This document shows positions 45,000 to 53,711 of a stretch of 64,000 nucleotides of DNA, piece after piece. The translations under genes were made by a program, and so were the position numbers. The notes beneath the pieces were generated by a model, which was not told the origin of the DNA, did not search any database, and saw only the letters and a program-made list of their open reading frames with translations. How positions within the stretch are numbered: position 1 is the first letter of the stretch; each line of letters opens with the position of its first letter. Source of the DNA: JAEUWI01 sp942492815 (lineage in GTDB: Bacteria; Hydrogenedentota; Hydrogenedentia; Hydrogenedentales; JAEUWI01). Location: NCBI GenBank assembly GCA_942492815.1, contig OW818658.1, positions 3,410,001 to 3,474,000 of the forward strand, written 5' to 3'.

Positions 45000-46267
45000 T
45001 CATGCGATACGTCTCCGCCCTCATCGCCCTGGCCGCCGCCATCGCCGCGCAAGGCGCACGCGCCATCGAACTCAAGTTCGCTCCGCCGGACTTCGAGACC
45101 GAGTACGCGATGCCGTACCTGTTTACGCCGCCTCCGGCGGGCAGCAACACGTGGTGGGAATCGCTGATTCTCTTTGCGGCACTGTCGCTGACGACGTACA
45201 TGGTGTTCAAAGCGCGGTCGCGACGTGGCCTCTTCGCCATCAGCGTTTTTTCGCTGTTGTTCTTCGGGTTTTACCGCAAGGGCTGCATCTGCCCCGTGGG
45301 TTCCACGCAGAACGTAATGGCAGCCGTGTTCCTTCCCGATGTGGGTGTTTCCTGGGTCGTGGTTTCTTTCTTCGTGATGCCCCTGCTCTTTTCCCTGTTC
45401 TTTGGGCGCGTTTTCTGCGCGTCAGTCTGCCCCTTGGGCGCGATTCAGGAACTCGTGGCTATTGCCCCGATCCGGATCAACCCGGCGCTGGAGCGAGTGC
45501 TCGGCCTGGGCAAGTACATGTACCTTGGACTGGCCACGCTGGGCGTCGCCACGGGCGCGGGCTTCCTGATCTGCCGCTGGGATCCCTTCGTGGGCCTCTA
45601 CCGCATGGGCCACAGCTACAACATGCTCATCGCGGGCGCGCTGATGCTGCTGGTGGGCGTCTTCGTTGCGCGGCCCTATTGCCGTTTCTTGTGCCCCTAT
45701 GGCGTGCTGCTGGGCTGGATGTCGCGCTTCTCCAAGTTCCACTTGGAAATCCCCCCCTCCCCCTGCGTCGAGTGCCGCCTGTGTGAGGATTCCTGCCCCT
45801 ATAACGCGATCGACATGCCGACACCCCGTCATCTGGTGGAAGAGCCTGTAGTGGGCAAAAAGCGCACCCGGCTTCTGGTTTTCCTGGCGCCCGTGTTTAT
45901 CCTTCTGGGCGCCGTCGGCGGGTATCTCTTCCACGAGCCCCTTTCGCACATTCACCCGACGGTGAGCTTGAGCGAGCGCATCGCCAAGGAAGATCGGGGT
46001 ATCATCAAGGGCGAGGTTTACCTCGAATCAGACACCTTCCGCAAGGAAAGCAAGACTGCCGCGACCCTTCATGCCGAGGCGCTTGCGGTGACCGAGAAAT
46101 TCAAAACGGGAAGCGCGCTTTTTGGCGCTTTCCTGGCCCTGATCATCAGCATCAAGCTGATCGAGTTGTCCATTGTGAAGAAGCGCACGATATTCGAGCC
46201 CCACAAGGAAACCTGCTTCAGTTGCGGCCGCTGCTATCCCTATTGCCCGGTTGAAGAAGGAGCGTAG
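44996..46267 (+). CDS. NapH/NosR/CcoG-like membrane FeS protein
   Basis: A 423-residue protein with a signal or first helix and about six transmembrane helices. Between helices are the motifs CICPVGSTQ, CASVCPLGAIQ and CRFLCPYGVL. Near the middle comes a ferredoxin site, CVECRLCEDSCPYNA, and at the C-terminus a second, CFSCGRCYPYCP. This is the NapH/NosR C-terminal pattern of membrane-bound quinol or ferredoxin-linked electron transfer. Its ATG overlaps the stop of the Tat polyferredoxin (ATGA), matching NapG-NapH pairing. The next gene begins nine bases after its stop. Confidence 0.88.
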   Translation: MIMRYVSALIALAAAIAAQGARAIELKFAPPDFETEYAMPYLFTPPPAGSNTWWESLILFAALSLTTYMVFKARSRRGLFAISVFSLLFFGFYRKGCICPVGSTQNVMAAVFLPDVGVSWVVVSFFVMPLLFSLFFGRVFCASVCPLGAIQELVAIAPIRINPALERVLGLGKYMYLGLATLGVATGAGFLICRWDPFVGLYRMGHSYNMLIAGALMLLVGVFVARPYCRFLCPYGVLLGWMSRFSKFHLEIPPSPCVECRLCEDSCPYNAIDMPTPRHLVEEPVVGKKRTRLLVFLAPVFILLGAVGGYLFHEPLSHIHPTVSLSERIAKEDRGIIKGEVYLESDTFRKESKTAATLHAEALAVTEKFKTGSALFGAFLALIISIKLIELSIVKKRTIFEPHKETCFSCGRCYPYCPVEEGA

Positions 46268-46276
46268 TACCCTGGA

Positions 46277-48067
46277 ATGCTTGAAAAGCGAGAGTTTGAT
46301 AAGAGCGATTTCTTCTGGCGTCTATCGACGACCGTCACGATAGTATCGGGCCTTTTTTCGGTTCTTATATTTATGTTGCTGGTGGTGAATTACTTTCAGA
46401 TCGTCCGGCTGGATCCGGTGAATCACGAGTTGCTCACCCAGATGCGACAGACCTATGCCTCGCTGCCGGAGAAGGACGCGGCACTGGCCGAACGCATTCG
46501 CGATCTGGATTTGATGACACGCCGCGCCTTCTTCACGAGCCAGACCTTCCTCCGGGGCGGCGCGTGGTTGATGCTGATCACGGTTTCGGTTTTCCTGATT
46601 GCCTTCAAGTACATGATCCGCTGGCGGCCACAAGTGCCGGAGCTGGCGGATATGCCCACGGCCGATAAGGAGTTTCTGGCCTATGCCCAATCCCGCCACC
46701 TCATCACGTGGGCGGGAATTGGTCTGTTGGCCGGCGGTATGATGACCTCGTATTTCACCGAGAGCGCCCTGACGGCGGAAATGGTTGCTCCGCCAGCGGG
46801 TGCGGCTAGTGAAGCCGCCCAACCCGGTACGGAGCCCGTCGCGGAACCCGCCGCCGTAGCCGCGGCGGTGCCCGCAGCGGTGCCCGCTCCCACTTGGGAT
46901 GATATGCTGGTAAACTGGCCTAGCTTCCGCGGGCCGGGCAGCAACGGCGTGGCCCATTTCGCCACGGCTCCCACCACGTGGGACGTGGAGGCGGGCACCA
47001 ATATCAAGTGGAAGACCGATCTCACGCTACCTGGCAAGAATTCGCCCGTATACTGGGGCGGCAAACTCTACATCAGCGCGGCCGATGAAACGACCCGTGA
47101 AGTCCATTGTTACAATGCGGACACGGGCGAACAGGTCTGGAAGCAGACGGTTCCGAGCTTCCCCGGCACACCCGCCGAGTCCCCAAAAGATGTGATGGAA
47201 GATACGGGCTTCGCCGCGTCCACGATGGTGGCCCACGGCGACATGGCCTTCGCGATTTTTGCCAACGGCGATCTGGTGGCCTACAAATCCGATGGCACGC
47301 AGGCCTGGGGGAAGAACCTCGGCGTGGCGAAGAACCACTACGGCTATTCTTCCTCTCTGCTGGCCTACGACAAACTTCTGTACGTACAGTATGATGATTC
47401 GGAGAAGCCGCGGCTGCTCGCCTTTGACACGGCCACCGGCAACGAAGCCTGGACTGTGAACCGCAAGAAGATTTCCTGGGCCTCCCCCATCTTCGCGAAG
47501 ACGAATGTGGGCGATCACCTGATCCTCACTTCCGAGAAGGATGTGGACGGTTACAATCCTTTGACAGGCGCACCGCTCTGGACCGTTGAGTGTCTGGGCG
47601 GCGAAGTGGCGCCGTCAGCGGCCTATGCGAACGGCATGGTCTTTGCCGCGAACGAGTATGCGATGGCCAACGGCATCACCCTCGGCGGTACGCCGGAGGC
47701 GGTGGAGGCTGCGGTCACCTGGGAGTTTGATGAACTGCTGCCCGAGGTATCCAGTCCCGTGGGCGATGGCGAGCGTTTCTACTACGGCACGACCGTGGGC
47801 GATATCGTATGCCTGGACGCAAAGACCGGCGAGAATCTCTGGACACAGGAAGTCGAGGATGGCATCGACGCATCGCCGATTCTTGTGGGCGACCGAATTT
47901 ACCTGGCCGACAAGAGTGGCATCATGTATATCTTCCGCGCCAGCGCGACCTATGAGGAGCTCGGGAAACTGAAGCTCGGTTCGGCGTCCTATGCCACACC
48001 GGCCTACCTGGACAAACGCATGTACGTCCGTACCCCGGAACAACTCTACTGTATCGAGGCGCCATGA
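46277..48067 (+). CDS. membrane-anchored PQQ-like beta-propeller
   Basis: A 596-residue protein with three hydrophobic segments (about residues 18-45, 95-115 and 143-160), an Ala/Pro-rich linker and then a propeller of PQQ-type repeats (GEQVWKQTVP, GTQAWGKNLG, GNEAWTVNRK, GENLWTQEVE). The propeller starts WPSFRGPGSNGVAHF. The last codons overlap the start of the NuoEF-like gene (ATGA at 48064), a tight coupling of an extracytoplasmic propeller with a cytoplasmic dehydrogenase. This is the strongest evidence that the propellers and the redox enzymes work together. Confidence 0.85.
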   Translation: MLEKREFDKSDFFWRLSTTVTIVSGLFSVLIFMLLVVNYFQIVRLDPVNHELLTQMRQTYASLPEKDAALAERIRDLDLMTRRAFFTSQTFLRGGAWLMLITVSVFLIAFKYMIRWRPQVPELADMPTADKEFLAYAQSRHLITWAGIGLLAGGMMTSYFTESALTAEMVAPPAGAASEAAQPGTEPVAEPAAVAAAVPAAVPAPTWDDMLVNWPSFRGPGSNGVAHFATAPTTWDVEAGTNIKWKTDLTLPGKNSPVYWGGKLYISAADETTREVHCYNADTGEQVWKQTVPSFPGTPAESPKDVMEDTGFAASTMVAHGDMAFAIFANGDLVAYKSDGTQAWGKNLGVAKNHYGYSSSLLAYDKLLYVQYDDSEKPRLLAFDTATGNEAWTVNRKKISWASPIFAKTNVGDHLILTSEKDVDGYNPLTGAPLWTVECLGGEVAPSAAYANGMVFAANEYAMANGITLGGTPEAVEAAVTWEFDELLPEVSSPVGDGERFYYGTTVGDIVCLDAKTGENLWTQEVEDGIDASPILVGDRIYLADKSGIMYIFRASATYEELGKLKLGSASYATPAYLDKRMYVRTPEQLYCIEAP

Positions 48068-50520
48068 CACAGGACACACTGGAACTGGATATCAGCCACA
48101 TCGATGCAATCGTCGAGGCAAAAGGCCGAGGCCCGGAGGCGGTTATCCCGATCCTCCAGGCGATCCAGTCGGAGTACCGCTACCTGCCCAACGCCGCCCT
48201 GGAGCGCGTATGCGAATTGACGGATATTGCGCCCGCGTCCATCGAGGGCGTGGCGACGTTCTATTCCCAGTTCCGGCGCGAGCCCGTGGGCGAGCACGTC
48301 ATCAGCCTGTGCGACGGCACGGCCTGCCACGTGAAGGGCGCCGAAGATGTGCACGAAGCGATGGCGGAGCGCCTGAATCTGAAGAAGGGCGAGGACACCG
48401 ACGCCGACCGCAAGTACACGATCCAGAAGGTGGCCTGCATCGGGTGCTGCTCCCTTGCACCCGCGATGCAGATCGATGGCGTGACGTATGCCAATGTGGC
48501 TCCCGATTCCGTGGCGGCCACGTTGCGCGACTTTGAGAATCGCGAGTCCAGGAAGGGCGCTCCCGACCAGCACATCCACCGCAACGTGGTGGAGAACGGC
48601 TCGGAAATCCGGATCGGCCTGGACTCCTGCTGCGTGGCCGGCGGCACGGACCGTATCGAAGCCGCTGTGGAAGAAGCCTTGGCCGGTATCCACTCGACCG
48701 TGCCCATCAAGCATGTGAGCTGCGTCCACATGTGCCACCAGGTTCCCGTGCTGGAAATCATTCAAGAAAACAAGGCCCCGACCATGTACCTCCGCGTTAC
48801 GGTGGACGACGTACCGGCCATCATTGCGCGCCATTTCAATCCTCAGAATCCCCTGACGCGCTTGCGCTCCGCCGCACTGCGCTGGGCCGACAGCCTCTAC
48901 GTGGACGCGGACACCAGCGAGAACGCGGTGAAGCGCCACGATGGGAACGTGCGCGATCCTCAGGTGACGGCCTTTCTCGGCAAGCAGATGCACATCGCCA
49001 CGGAATACCACGGCGAGATGGATCCCTACAGCCTGGACGAGTACCTGAAGAAGGGCGGCTTCGCGGCGGTGGAGCGGATCCTGTTTGGTAAGTTGACCGG
49101 CGATGTGATGTTGTTCCGCCATCAGAAGAAATCCCTGCGCGATCTTCCGAAGAGCGACAAGGCATGGACCGCCCAGCAGATCATCGACGAAGTGCTGGCG
49201 AGCGGCGTCCGTGGCCGCGGCGGCGCGGGCTTCCCCACGGGAAAAAAGTGGCAGTTCGTCCACGACGCTCCGGCGCCGACCGGCAAGAAGTATGTAATCT
49301 GCAATGGTGACGAGGGCGACCCCGGTGCCTTCATGGATCGCATGATTCTCGAGTCCTATGCCTATCGCGTGATCGAGGGCATGATGATCAGCGCGCTGGC
49401 CGTGGGCTCGGACGACGGTATTCTTTACATTCGCGCGGAGTATCCTCTCGCAACGAAACAAATGCGCCGTGCCATTGAAGACTGCATGGAAGCCGGCATT
49501 CTCGGCGATAACTTCATGGGCACGGGACGCACCCTCCACCTGCGGGTGAAAGAGGGCGCGGGCGCTTTCGTGTGCGGCGAGGAGACGGCGCTCATCGCCT
49601 CCCTCGAAGGCAAACGCGGCATGCCCACCATGCGTCCCCCCTACCCCGCCATCTCGGGACTCTACGGTTGCCCGACGCTGATCAACAACGTGGAGACGCT
49701 CTCCGTAATTCCCTGGATCGTGCGCAAGGGCGCGGCGGAATTCGCCAAGCTCGGCACGGAGAAGAGCAAAGGCACGAAGGTGTTCTCGCTGGCCGGGAAG
49801 ATCCGCAATGGTGGCCTGATCGAAGTACCCATGGGCATCACGATCCGCCAGATCGTGGAAGACATCGGCGGCGGCATCGCGAACGGACGCAAGTTCAAGG
49901 CGATCCTCGTGGGCGGTCCTTCGGGCGGCGTCATTCCCGCTTCCATGGCCGATACGCCCGTGGACTACGAAGCCCTGTCGCAGATTGGCGCCATGATGGG
50001 CTCCGGCGGGATGGTGGTGCTGGACGACTCCGACTGTATTGTAGAGATGGCCCGCTACTTCCTATCCTTCACGCAGGACGAATCCTGCGGCAAGTGCTCA
50101 CCCTGCCGTATCGGAACGATGCGACTGAAGGAAATGCTCACGCGCCTGTGCAACGGCCAGGGCAAAGAGCAGGACCTCGAGATGATGGAGGAGTTGGGCA
50201 AGGTCGTGAAGAGCCAGAGCCTCTGCGGCCTCGGCAAGACCGCGCCCAACCCGGTGCTGACGGCCCTCATGTATTTTCGCGAAGAATTCGAAGCCCACGT
50301 GGCGGGCAAGTGCCCGGCGGGCAAGTGCAAGCCGCTGATCGACTATTGGGTGGAAGACAACTGCATCGGCTGCACCAAGTGCGCCCAGGTGTGCCCGGTG
50401 GACTGTATCGAGTCGGCACCCTACAAGATGCACCATATTGACCTGAGTATCTGCACGCGATGCGACTACTGCCTGGTGGCCTGTCCGGTGGACGCCATCA
50501 AGGCGGGTTCGCGGGTGTGA
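48064..50520 (+). CDS. NuoE-thioredoxin-like-NuoF-ferredoxin fusion
   Basis: An 818-residue protein that joins four units. Residues about 1-160: NuoE-like [2Fe-2S] domain (CDGTAC and CIGCC). About 175-270: a thioredoxin-like ferredoxin domain (SCVHMC). About 310-760: NuoF-like flavin domain with NADH/FMN loops GRGGAGFPTGKKW and CNGDEGDPGAF and the 4Fe-4S motif CGKCSPCRIG. About 760-818: two [4Fe-4S] ferredoxin motifs (CIGCTKCAQVCP, CTRCDYCLVACP). Complexes of this kind (HydB, HndC, NfnB-like diaphorases) oxidise or reduce NAD(P)H. No hydrogenase gene is present, so the partner is likely the neighbouring membrane FeS set. Start overlaps the previous stop. Confidence 0.9.
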   Translation: MTQDTLELDISHIDAIVEAKGRGPEAVIPILQAIQSEYRYLPNAALERVCELTDIAPASIEGVATFYSQFRREPVGEHVISLCDGTACHVKGAEDVHEAMAERLNLKKGEDTDADRKYTIQKVACIGCCSLAPAMQIDGVTYANVAPDSVAATLRDFENRESRKGAPDQHIHRNVVENGSEIRIGLDSCCVAGGTDRIEAAVEEALAGIHSTVPIKHVSCVHMCHQVPVLEIIQENKAPTMYLRVTVDDVPAIIARHFNPQNPLTRLRSAALRWADSLYVDADTSENAVKRHDGNVRDPQVTAFLGKQMHIATEYHGEMDPYSLDEYLKKGGFAAVERILFGKLTGDVMLFRHQKKSLRDLPKSDKAWTAQQIIDEVLASGVRGRGGAGFPTGKKWQFVHDAPAPTGKKYVICNGDEGDPGAFMDRMILESYAYRVIEGMMISALAVGSDDGILYIRAEYPLATKQMRRAIEDCMEAGILGDNFMGTGRTLHLRVKEGAGAFVCGEETALIASLEGKRGMPTMRPPYPAISGLYGCPTLINNVETLSVIPWIVRKGAAEFAKLGTEKSKGTKVFSLAGKIRNGGLIEVPMGITIRQIVEDIGGGIANGRKFKAILVGGPSGGVIPASMADTPVDYEALSQIGAMMGSGGMVVLDDSDCIVEMARYFLSFTQDESCGKCSPCRIGTMRLKEMLTRLCNGQGKEQDLEMMEELGKVVKSQSLCGLGKTAPNPVLTALMYFREEFEAHVAGKCPAGKCKPLIDYWVEDNCIGCTKCAQVCPVDCIESAPYKMHHIDLSICTRCDYCLVACPVDAIKAGSRV

Positions 50521-50830
50521 GGGTTTGGCCGTTCGCGTGATTAATAATGTTCAGGAGCCACCGCTAGAACAGGTGACATCAGGAAGGCCCCAAGAAGGAG
50601 CCGAATACTTTTACAAAATGACTTCGTCGGTTTTAGTCCCGAAGGGGCGACATATCGTAGCCCCTTCGGAGCTAGTACAGTCACTTATGCAAATGCCAGT
50701 TACTATTCAGGCCCAAGCAGCCGCCACAGCAACAACTAAGACGTCGGATCGGCAGAGCCTGATGAATTCTCACCGGCAAAGCCGGCGGATTAGCTTGGAT
50801 TTGGCAAGCGCTTTCTAAATGGAGTAATTC
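50521..50830. repeat. 310-bp repeat insertion inside the redox locus
   Basis: No gene is supported. Its centre is a perfect 10-bp hairpin, CCGAAGGGGC (50639-50648) with GCCCCTTCGG (50660-50669) around GACATATCGTA. The sequence GAAGGGGCGACATATCGTAG (50641-50660) matches 30491-30510 at 19 of 20 bases. The insertion separates the NuoEF-like gene from the flavoprotein gene, which otherwise look like one operon. Confidence 0.8.
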
Positions 50831-52345
50831 ATGCCCACCGTAACGATTAACAACCGCGCGATCGAAGTCGATCCTGGGACCACGCTGCTGCAGGCGGCGC
50901 GCCAGTTGGAGATCGAGATCCCCACGCTGTGCTACTGGGAAGGGGTGCGCCCGATGAATTCGTGCATGCTCTGCACGGTGCGCAATACGCAGACGGGCCA
51001 GCTCCACTCTTCGTGCTCCACGGTCGTTCAGGACGGCATGCAGATCGAGACGGATACGGGTGATGTGTGCGAAGCACGCAAGGAAGTGCTGGAGCTGATC
51101 CTCAGCGAGCACATTGGCGACTGCGAGGCACCCTGCACCCACACCTGCCCCGCTTCCATGAACATCCCGGTCATGATGCGCCAGATCTATGATGGTGATT
51201 TCGATGACGCGGCCTACACGATTCACAACGGCTTGGTCATTCCCTGGACCTTGGGCTATGTGTGTCCCGCGCCCTGCGAGAATCCCTGCCGCCGCAAGAG
51301 CTACGACGAGACGATGAAAATCCGCACGCTGCACCGCAACGTGGCGGAGAAGTCCCTCAAGGAAAATCCCGAACTGCTGGAGTGCCCGCCGGACACCGGC
51401 AAGCGCACGGCGGTTATCGGCGCCGGCGCGACGGGTATGGCGGCTTCCTGGGTCTTCCGCAAGGAAGGCCACGCCGTGGTCACCTACGAGAAGGATGACA
51501 AGGCCGGCGGCAAGCTGCGCGACCTGCCCGACGACAAGCTGCCCAAGGAAGTGCTGGACACCGAGATCGATTTCATCACGCGTTTGGGCGTGGATTTCCG
51601 CTACAACCAGAAGGTGGACGCGGAGATGCTGGAGGCCATCCGCGAAGAATACGACGCCGTGGTTATCGCGTGCGCCGGTCTGGGCAAGGCGGGCGGTAAG
51701 GTCTTCGAAGCGAAGGAACACAAACTCACGGTGATGGCGGTGGGCAATGGCAAGACGGCGGCGGCCTGGGCGAACCGCTACATCGTCAGCGTGGACGCGA
51801 AGCCGGAACCGGAACTCTTCCAGTCGAAGATCGGCAAGATGGTTAAGTCGGAGATGGAGGCGATGCGCGATCACAACGAAAACAAGGAGGCTATGCTGGT
51901 GGTCCCCATCGCTACCGAGGAAATCCTGGCCGATTCGCGCAAAGAAGCGGGACGTTGCCTCCACTGTGATTGCCGCAAGCGTGTCACGTGCACCTTGCGG
52001 AAGTGGTCTCATGTGTACAACGCGGAGCAGCGCAAGTACAACACCACGGAAACCAAGGACGTCCGCTTTCTTGGTCTGGGCGGCGATGTTTATCTCGAAC
52101 CCGGCAAGTGCATCCGCTGCGGCCTGTGCGTGGAGATTGCGAACATGCACGGCGAAGAAATTGGCCTGGCTTTCATCGGCCGGGGTTTCGATATGGAGAT
52201 CAAAGTGCCTTTCAATCGCAGTCTGGACGAAGGGCTGCGCAAGTCGGCAGCGGCCTGCGTGGCGGCCTGCCCGACAGCAGCGATCGCCTTCCGGAACAAG
52301 GAAGATATGGAAGGTTGTCACACCACGGTCTGGATTGAACTGTGA
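50831..52345 (+). CDS. NuoG-N/GltD-like FAD-FeS protein
   Basis: A 504-residue fusion. Residues 1-80 form a [2Fe-2S] ferredoxin with Cys 34, 45, 48 and 62, as at the start of NuoG. A Cys-rich helical domain of the GltD type follows (CEAPCTHTCPASMNIP, CPAPCENPC), then an FAD Rossmann fold (GAGATGMAAS, about residue 197). The second, NADPH-binding Rossmann fold seen in GltD is short and lacks a clear motif. The C-terminus holds CHCDCRKRVTC, then two ferredoxin motifs (CIRCGLC, CVAACP). A GGAG ribosome site precedes the ATG. I infer a flavin electron-splitting or relay subunit that works with the NuoEF-like protein. Confidence 0.85.
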   Translation: MPTVTINNRAIEVDPGTTLLQAARQLEIEIPTLCYWEGVRPMNSCMLCTVRNTQTGQLHSSCSTVVQDGMQIETDTGDVCEARKEVLELILSEHIGDCEAPCTHTCPASMNIPVMMRQIYDGDFDDAAYTIHNGLVIPWTLGYVCPAPCENPCRRKSYDETMKIRTLHRNVAEKSLKENPELLECPPDTGKRTAVIGAGATGMAASWVFRKEGHAVVTYEKDDKAGGKLRDLPDDKLPKEVLDTEIDFITRLGVDFRYNQKVDAEMLEAIREEYDAVVIACAGLGKAGGKVFEAKEHKLTVMAVGNGKTAAAWANRYIVSVDAKPEPELFQSKIGKMVKSEMEAMRDHNENKEAMLVVPIATEEILADSRKEAGRCLHCDCRKRVTCTLRKWSHVYNAEQRKYNTTETKDVRFLGLGGDVYLEPGKCIRCGLCVEIANMHGEEIGLAFIGRGFDMEIKVPFNRSLDEGLRKSAAACVAACPTAAIAFRNKEDMEGCHTTVWIEL

Positions 52346-52414
52346 CCGCGATGGTGATGCCGGTCTTGGCGCGCGCCATCTGTAATCAAACTCAAGCAAA
52401 CAGGGCGAGTCAAC

Positions 52415-53647
52415 ATGGTGCGTTTTTTTCTGCTGGGTCTGGTGGTCATTGGTTTTTCTGGTGCAGCCCATGGCGGCGACGCCCGCCAGTTTCGCGGTCC
52501 TGATCGCGATGGAAAGTTTGACGAGCAGGATCTGCTGAAAGCGTGGCCCGAGGGCGGACCCGCGCTCCTGTGGGAAATTGACACCATCGGCAAGGGCTAC
52601 GCCTCCCCCACCGTCGTGGGCGATACCCTCTACGTGCCCGGCATGATCGAAGTCAATCAGGGCTATCTCTTTGCGCTCTCCCTCGACGGCAAAGAGAAAT
52701 GGCGGCTGAAATACGGCGAGGAGACGGAAGACTCGCAAGCGCCGGGCGCACGCTCCACCCTGACCGTGGATGGCGACTTCGGTTACCTCATGTCGGGTCT
52801 TGGCGTCCTCTCCAAGATCGATCTTGGCGCACCGGCCATTTCGTGGCAGGTGGACCTCATGAAGCGCTTCCAGGGGAAGCAGATCCAGTGGGCGATTGCC
52901 GAATCCCCGCTGGTCGATGAGAAGCTGGTCTACTGCATGCCCGGTGGACCGGATGCGGGCTTGGCCGCACTGGACAAGCAGACGGGCGAGACCGTCTGGA
53001 CGACCCAGGGCTTTGGCGACGCTTCCGCCTATTGCTCACCCAACATCATCGTCCACAACGGGCGTCGTATCCTGGTCAGCATGACGGGCAAGGGCTTGGT
53101 GGGCGTGGACGCGGCGAGCGGCGAGGTGCTCTGGACGCGGGACCATCCGGATCAATGGGATATTCATGCAAACACCCCGGTCTATGCCGACGGGATGCTG
53201 TATTTCGTGGCGGGCAGCAAGGTGGGCGGCGTGATGCTGGAGCTTTCCGACGATGGCTCCGAGTTGACGGAAGTCTGGACGGACACGGCGCTGGATACCC
53301 TGCACGGCGGGGTGGTGCTTCATGAAGGCTATATCTACGGAACGGCCCATCGCTCAGCGAAGGAGATGCTCTGCCTCGAACTCAAAACCGGCAAGATCAT
53401 GTGGCGCACGCCGGAGGTGACCGAAGGCGCGCTGGTCTATGCCGATGGAATGCTCTACAACTACGAGGGCCCGATGCGCGGGGTGGTGAGCTTGATCAAG
53501 GCAACGCCGACAGGCTTTGAGCGCTCCGGGCAATTCAAGATCACGAAGGGCGAGGCGAAGCACTGGGCGCACCCGGTGGTGGCTGGCGGGCGATTGTATA
53601 TCCGGCGTGGGGAGTATCTCTGGGCCTATGATGTGGCTGCGAAGTAA
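52415..53647 (+). CDS. secreted PQQ-like beta-propeller
   Basis: A 410-residue protein with a signal peptide (about residues 1-19, ending GAAHG) and a PQQ-type propeller (GKEKWRLKYG, GETVWTTQGF, GEVLWTRDHP, GKIMWRTPEV), with the entry motif ARQFRGPDRDGKF. No extra anchor is seen, so it is soluble in the periplasm. It closes the redox locus, 69 bp after the flavoprotein gene, and converges on the ArsG-like gene across a hairpin. Cofactor and ligand are unknown. Confidence 0.85.
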   Translation: MVRFFLLGLVVIGFSGAAHGGDARQFRGPDRDGKFDEQDLLKAWPEGGPALLWEIDTIGKGYASPTVVGDTLYVPGMIEVNQGYLFALSLDGKEKWRLKYGEETEDSQAPGARSTLTVDGDFGYLMSGLGVLSKIDLGAPAISWQVDLMKRFQGKQIQWAIAESPLVDEKLVYCMPGGPDAGLAALDKQTGETVWTTQGFGDASAYCSPNIIVHNGRRILVSMTGKGLVGVDAASGEVLWTRDHPDQWDIHANTPVYADGMLYFVAGSKVGGVMLELSDDGSELTEVWTDTALDTLHGGVVLHEGYIYGTAHRSAKEMLCLELKTGKIMWRTPEVTEGALVYADGMLYNYEGPMRGVVSLIKATPTGFERSGQFKITKGEAKHWAHPVVAGGRLYIRRGEYLWAYDVAAK

Positions 53648-53654
53648 GGATTAG

Positions 53655-53702
53655 GACGGATCGGACCGGTAGGACGAATTGATAAAATCGGTCCTATCCG
53701 TC
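53655..53702. terminator. bidirectional hairpin terminator
   Basis: 53655-53668 (GACGGATCGGACCG) and 53689-53702 pair at 13 of 14 positions. The hairpin lies between two convergent genes and shares the GATCGG theme with those at 441 and 7943. Confidence 0.55.
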
Positions 53703-53711
53703 GAATCGGTC

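Noticed and set aside
50525..50818. 97-residue frame between the NuoEF-like and flavoprotein genes
   Set aside because: It lies over the dispersed repeat and has no ribosome site or motif.
50681..52738. 685-residue reverse frame over the flavoprotein gene
   Set aside because: Shadow frame crossing a repeat and two real genes; no recognisable motif.
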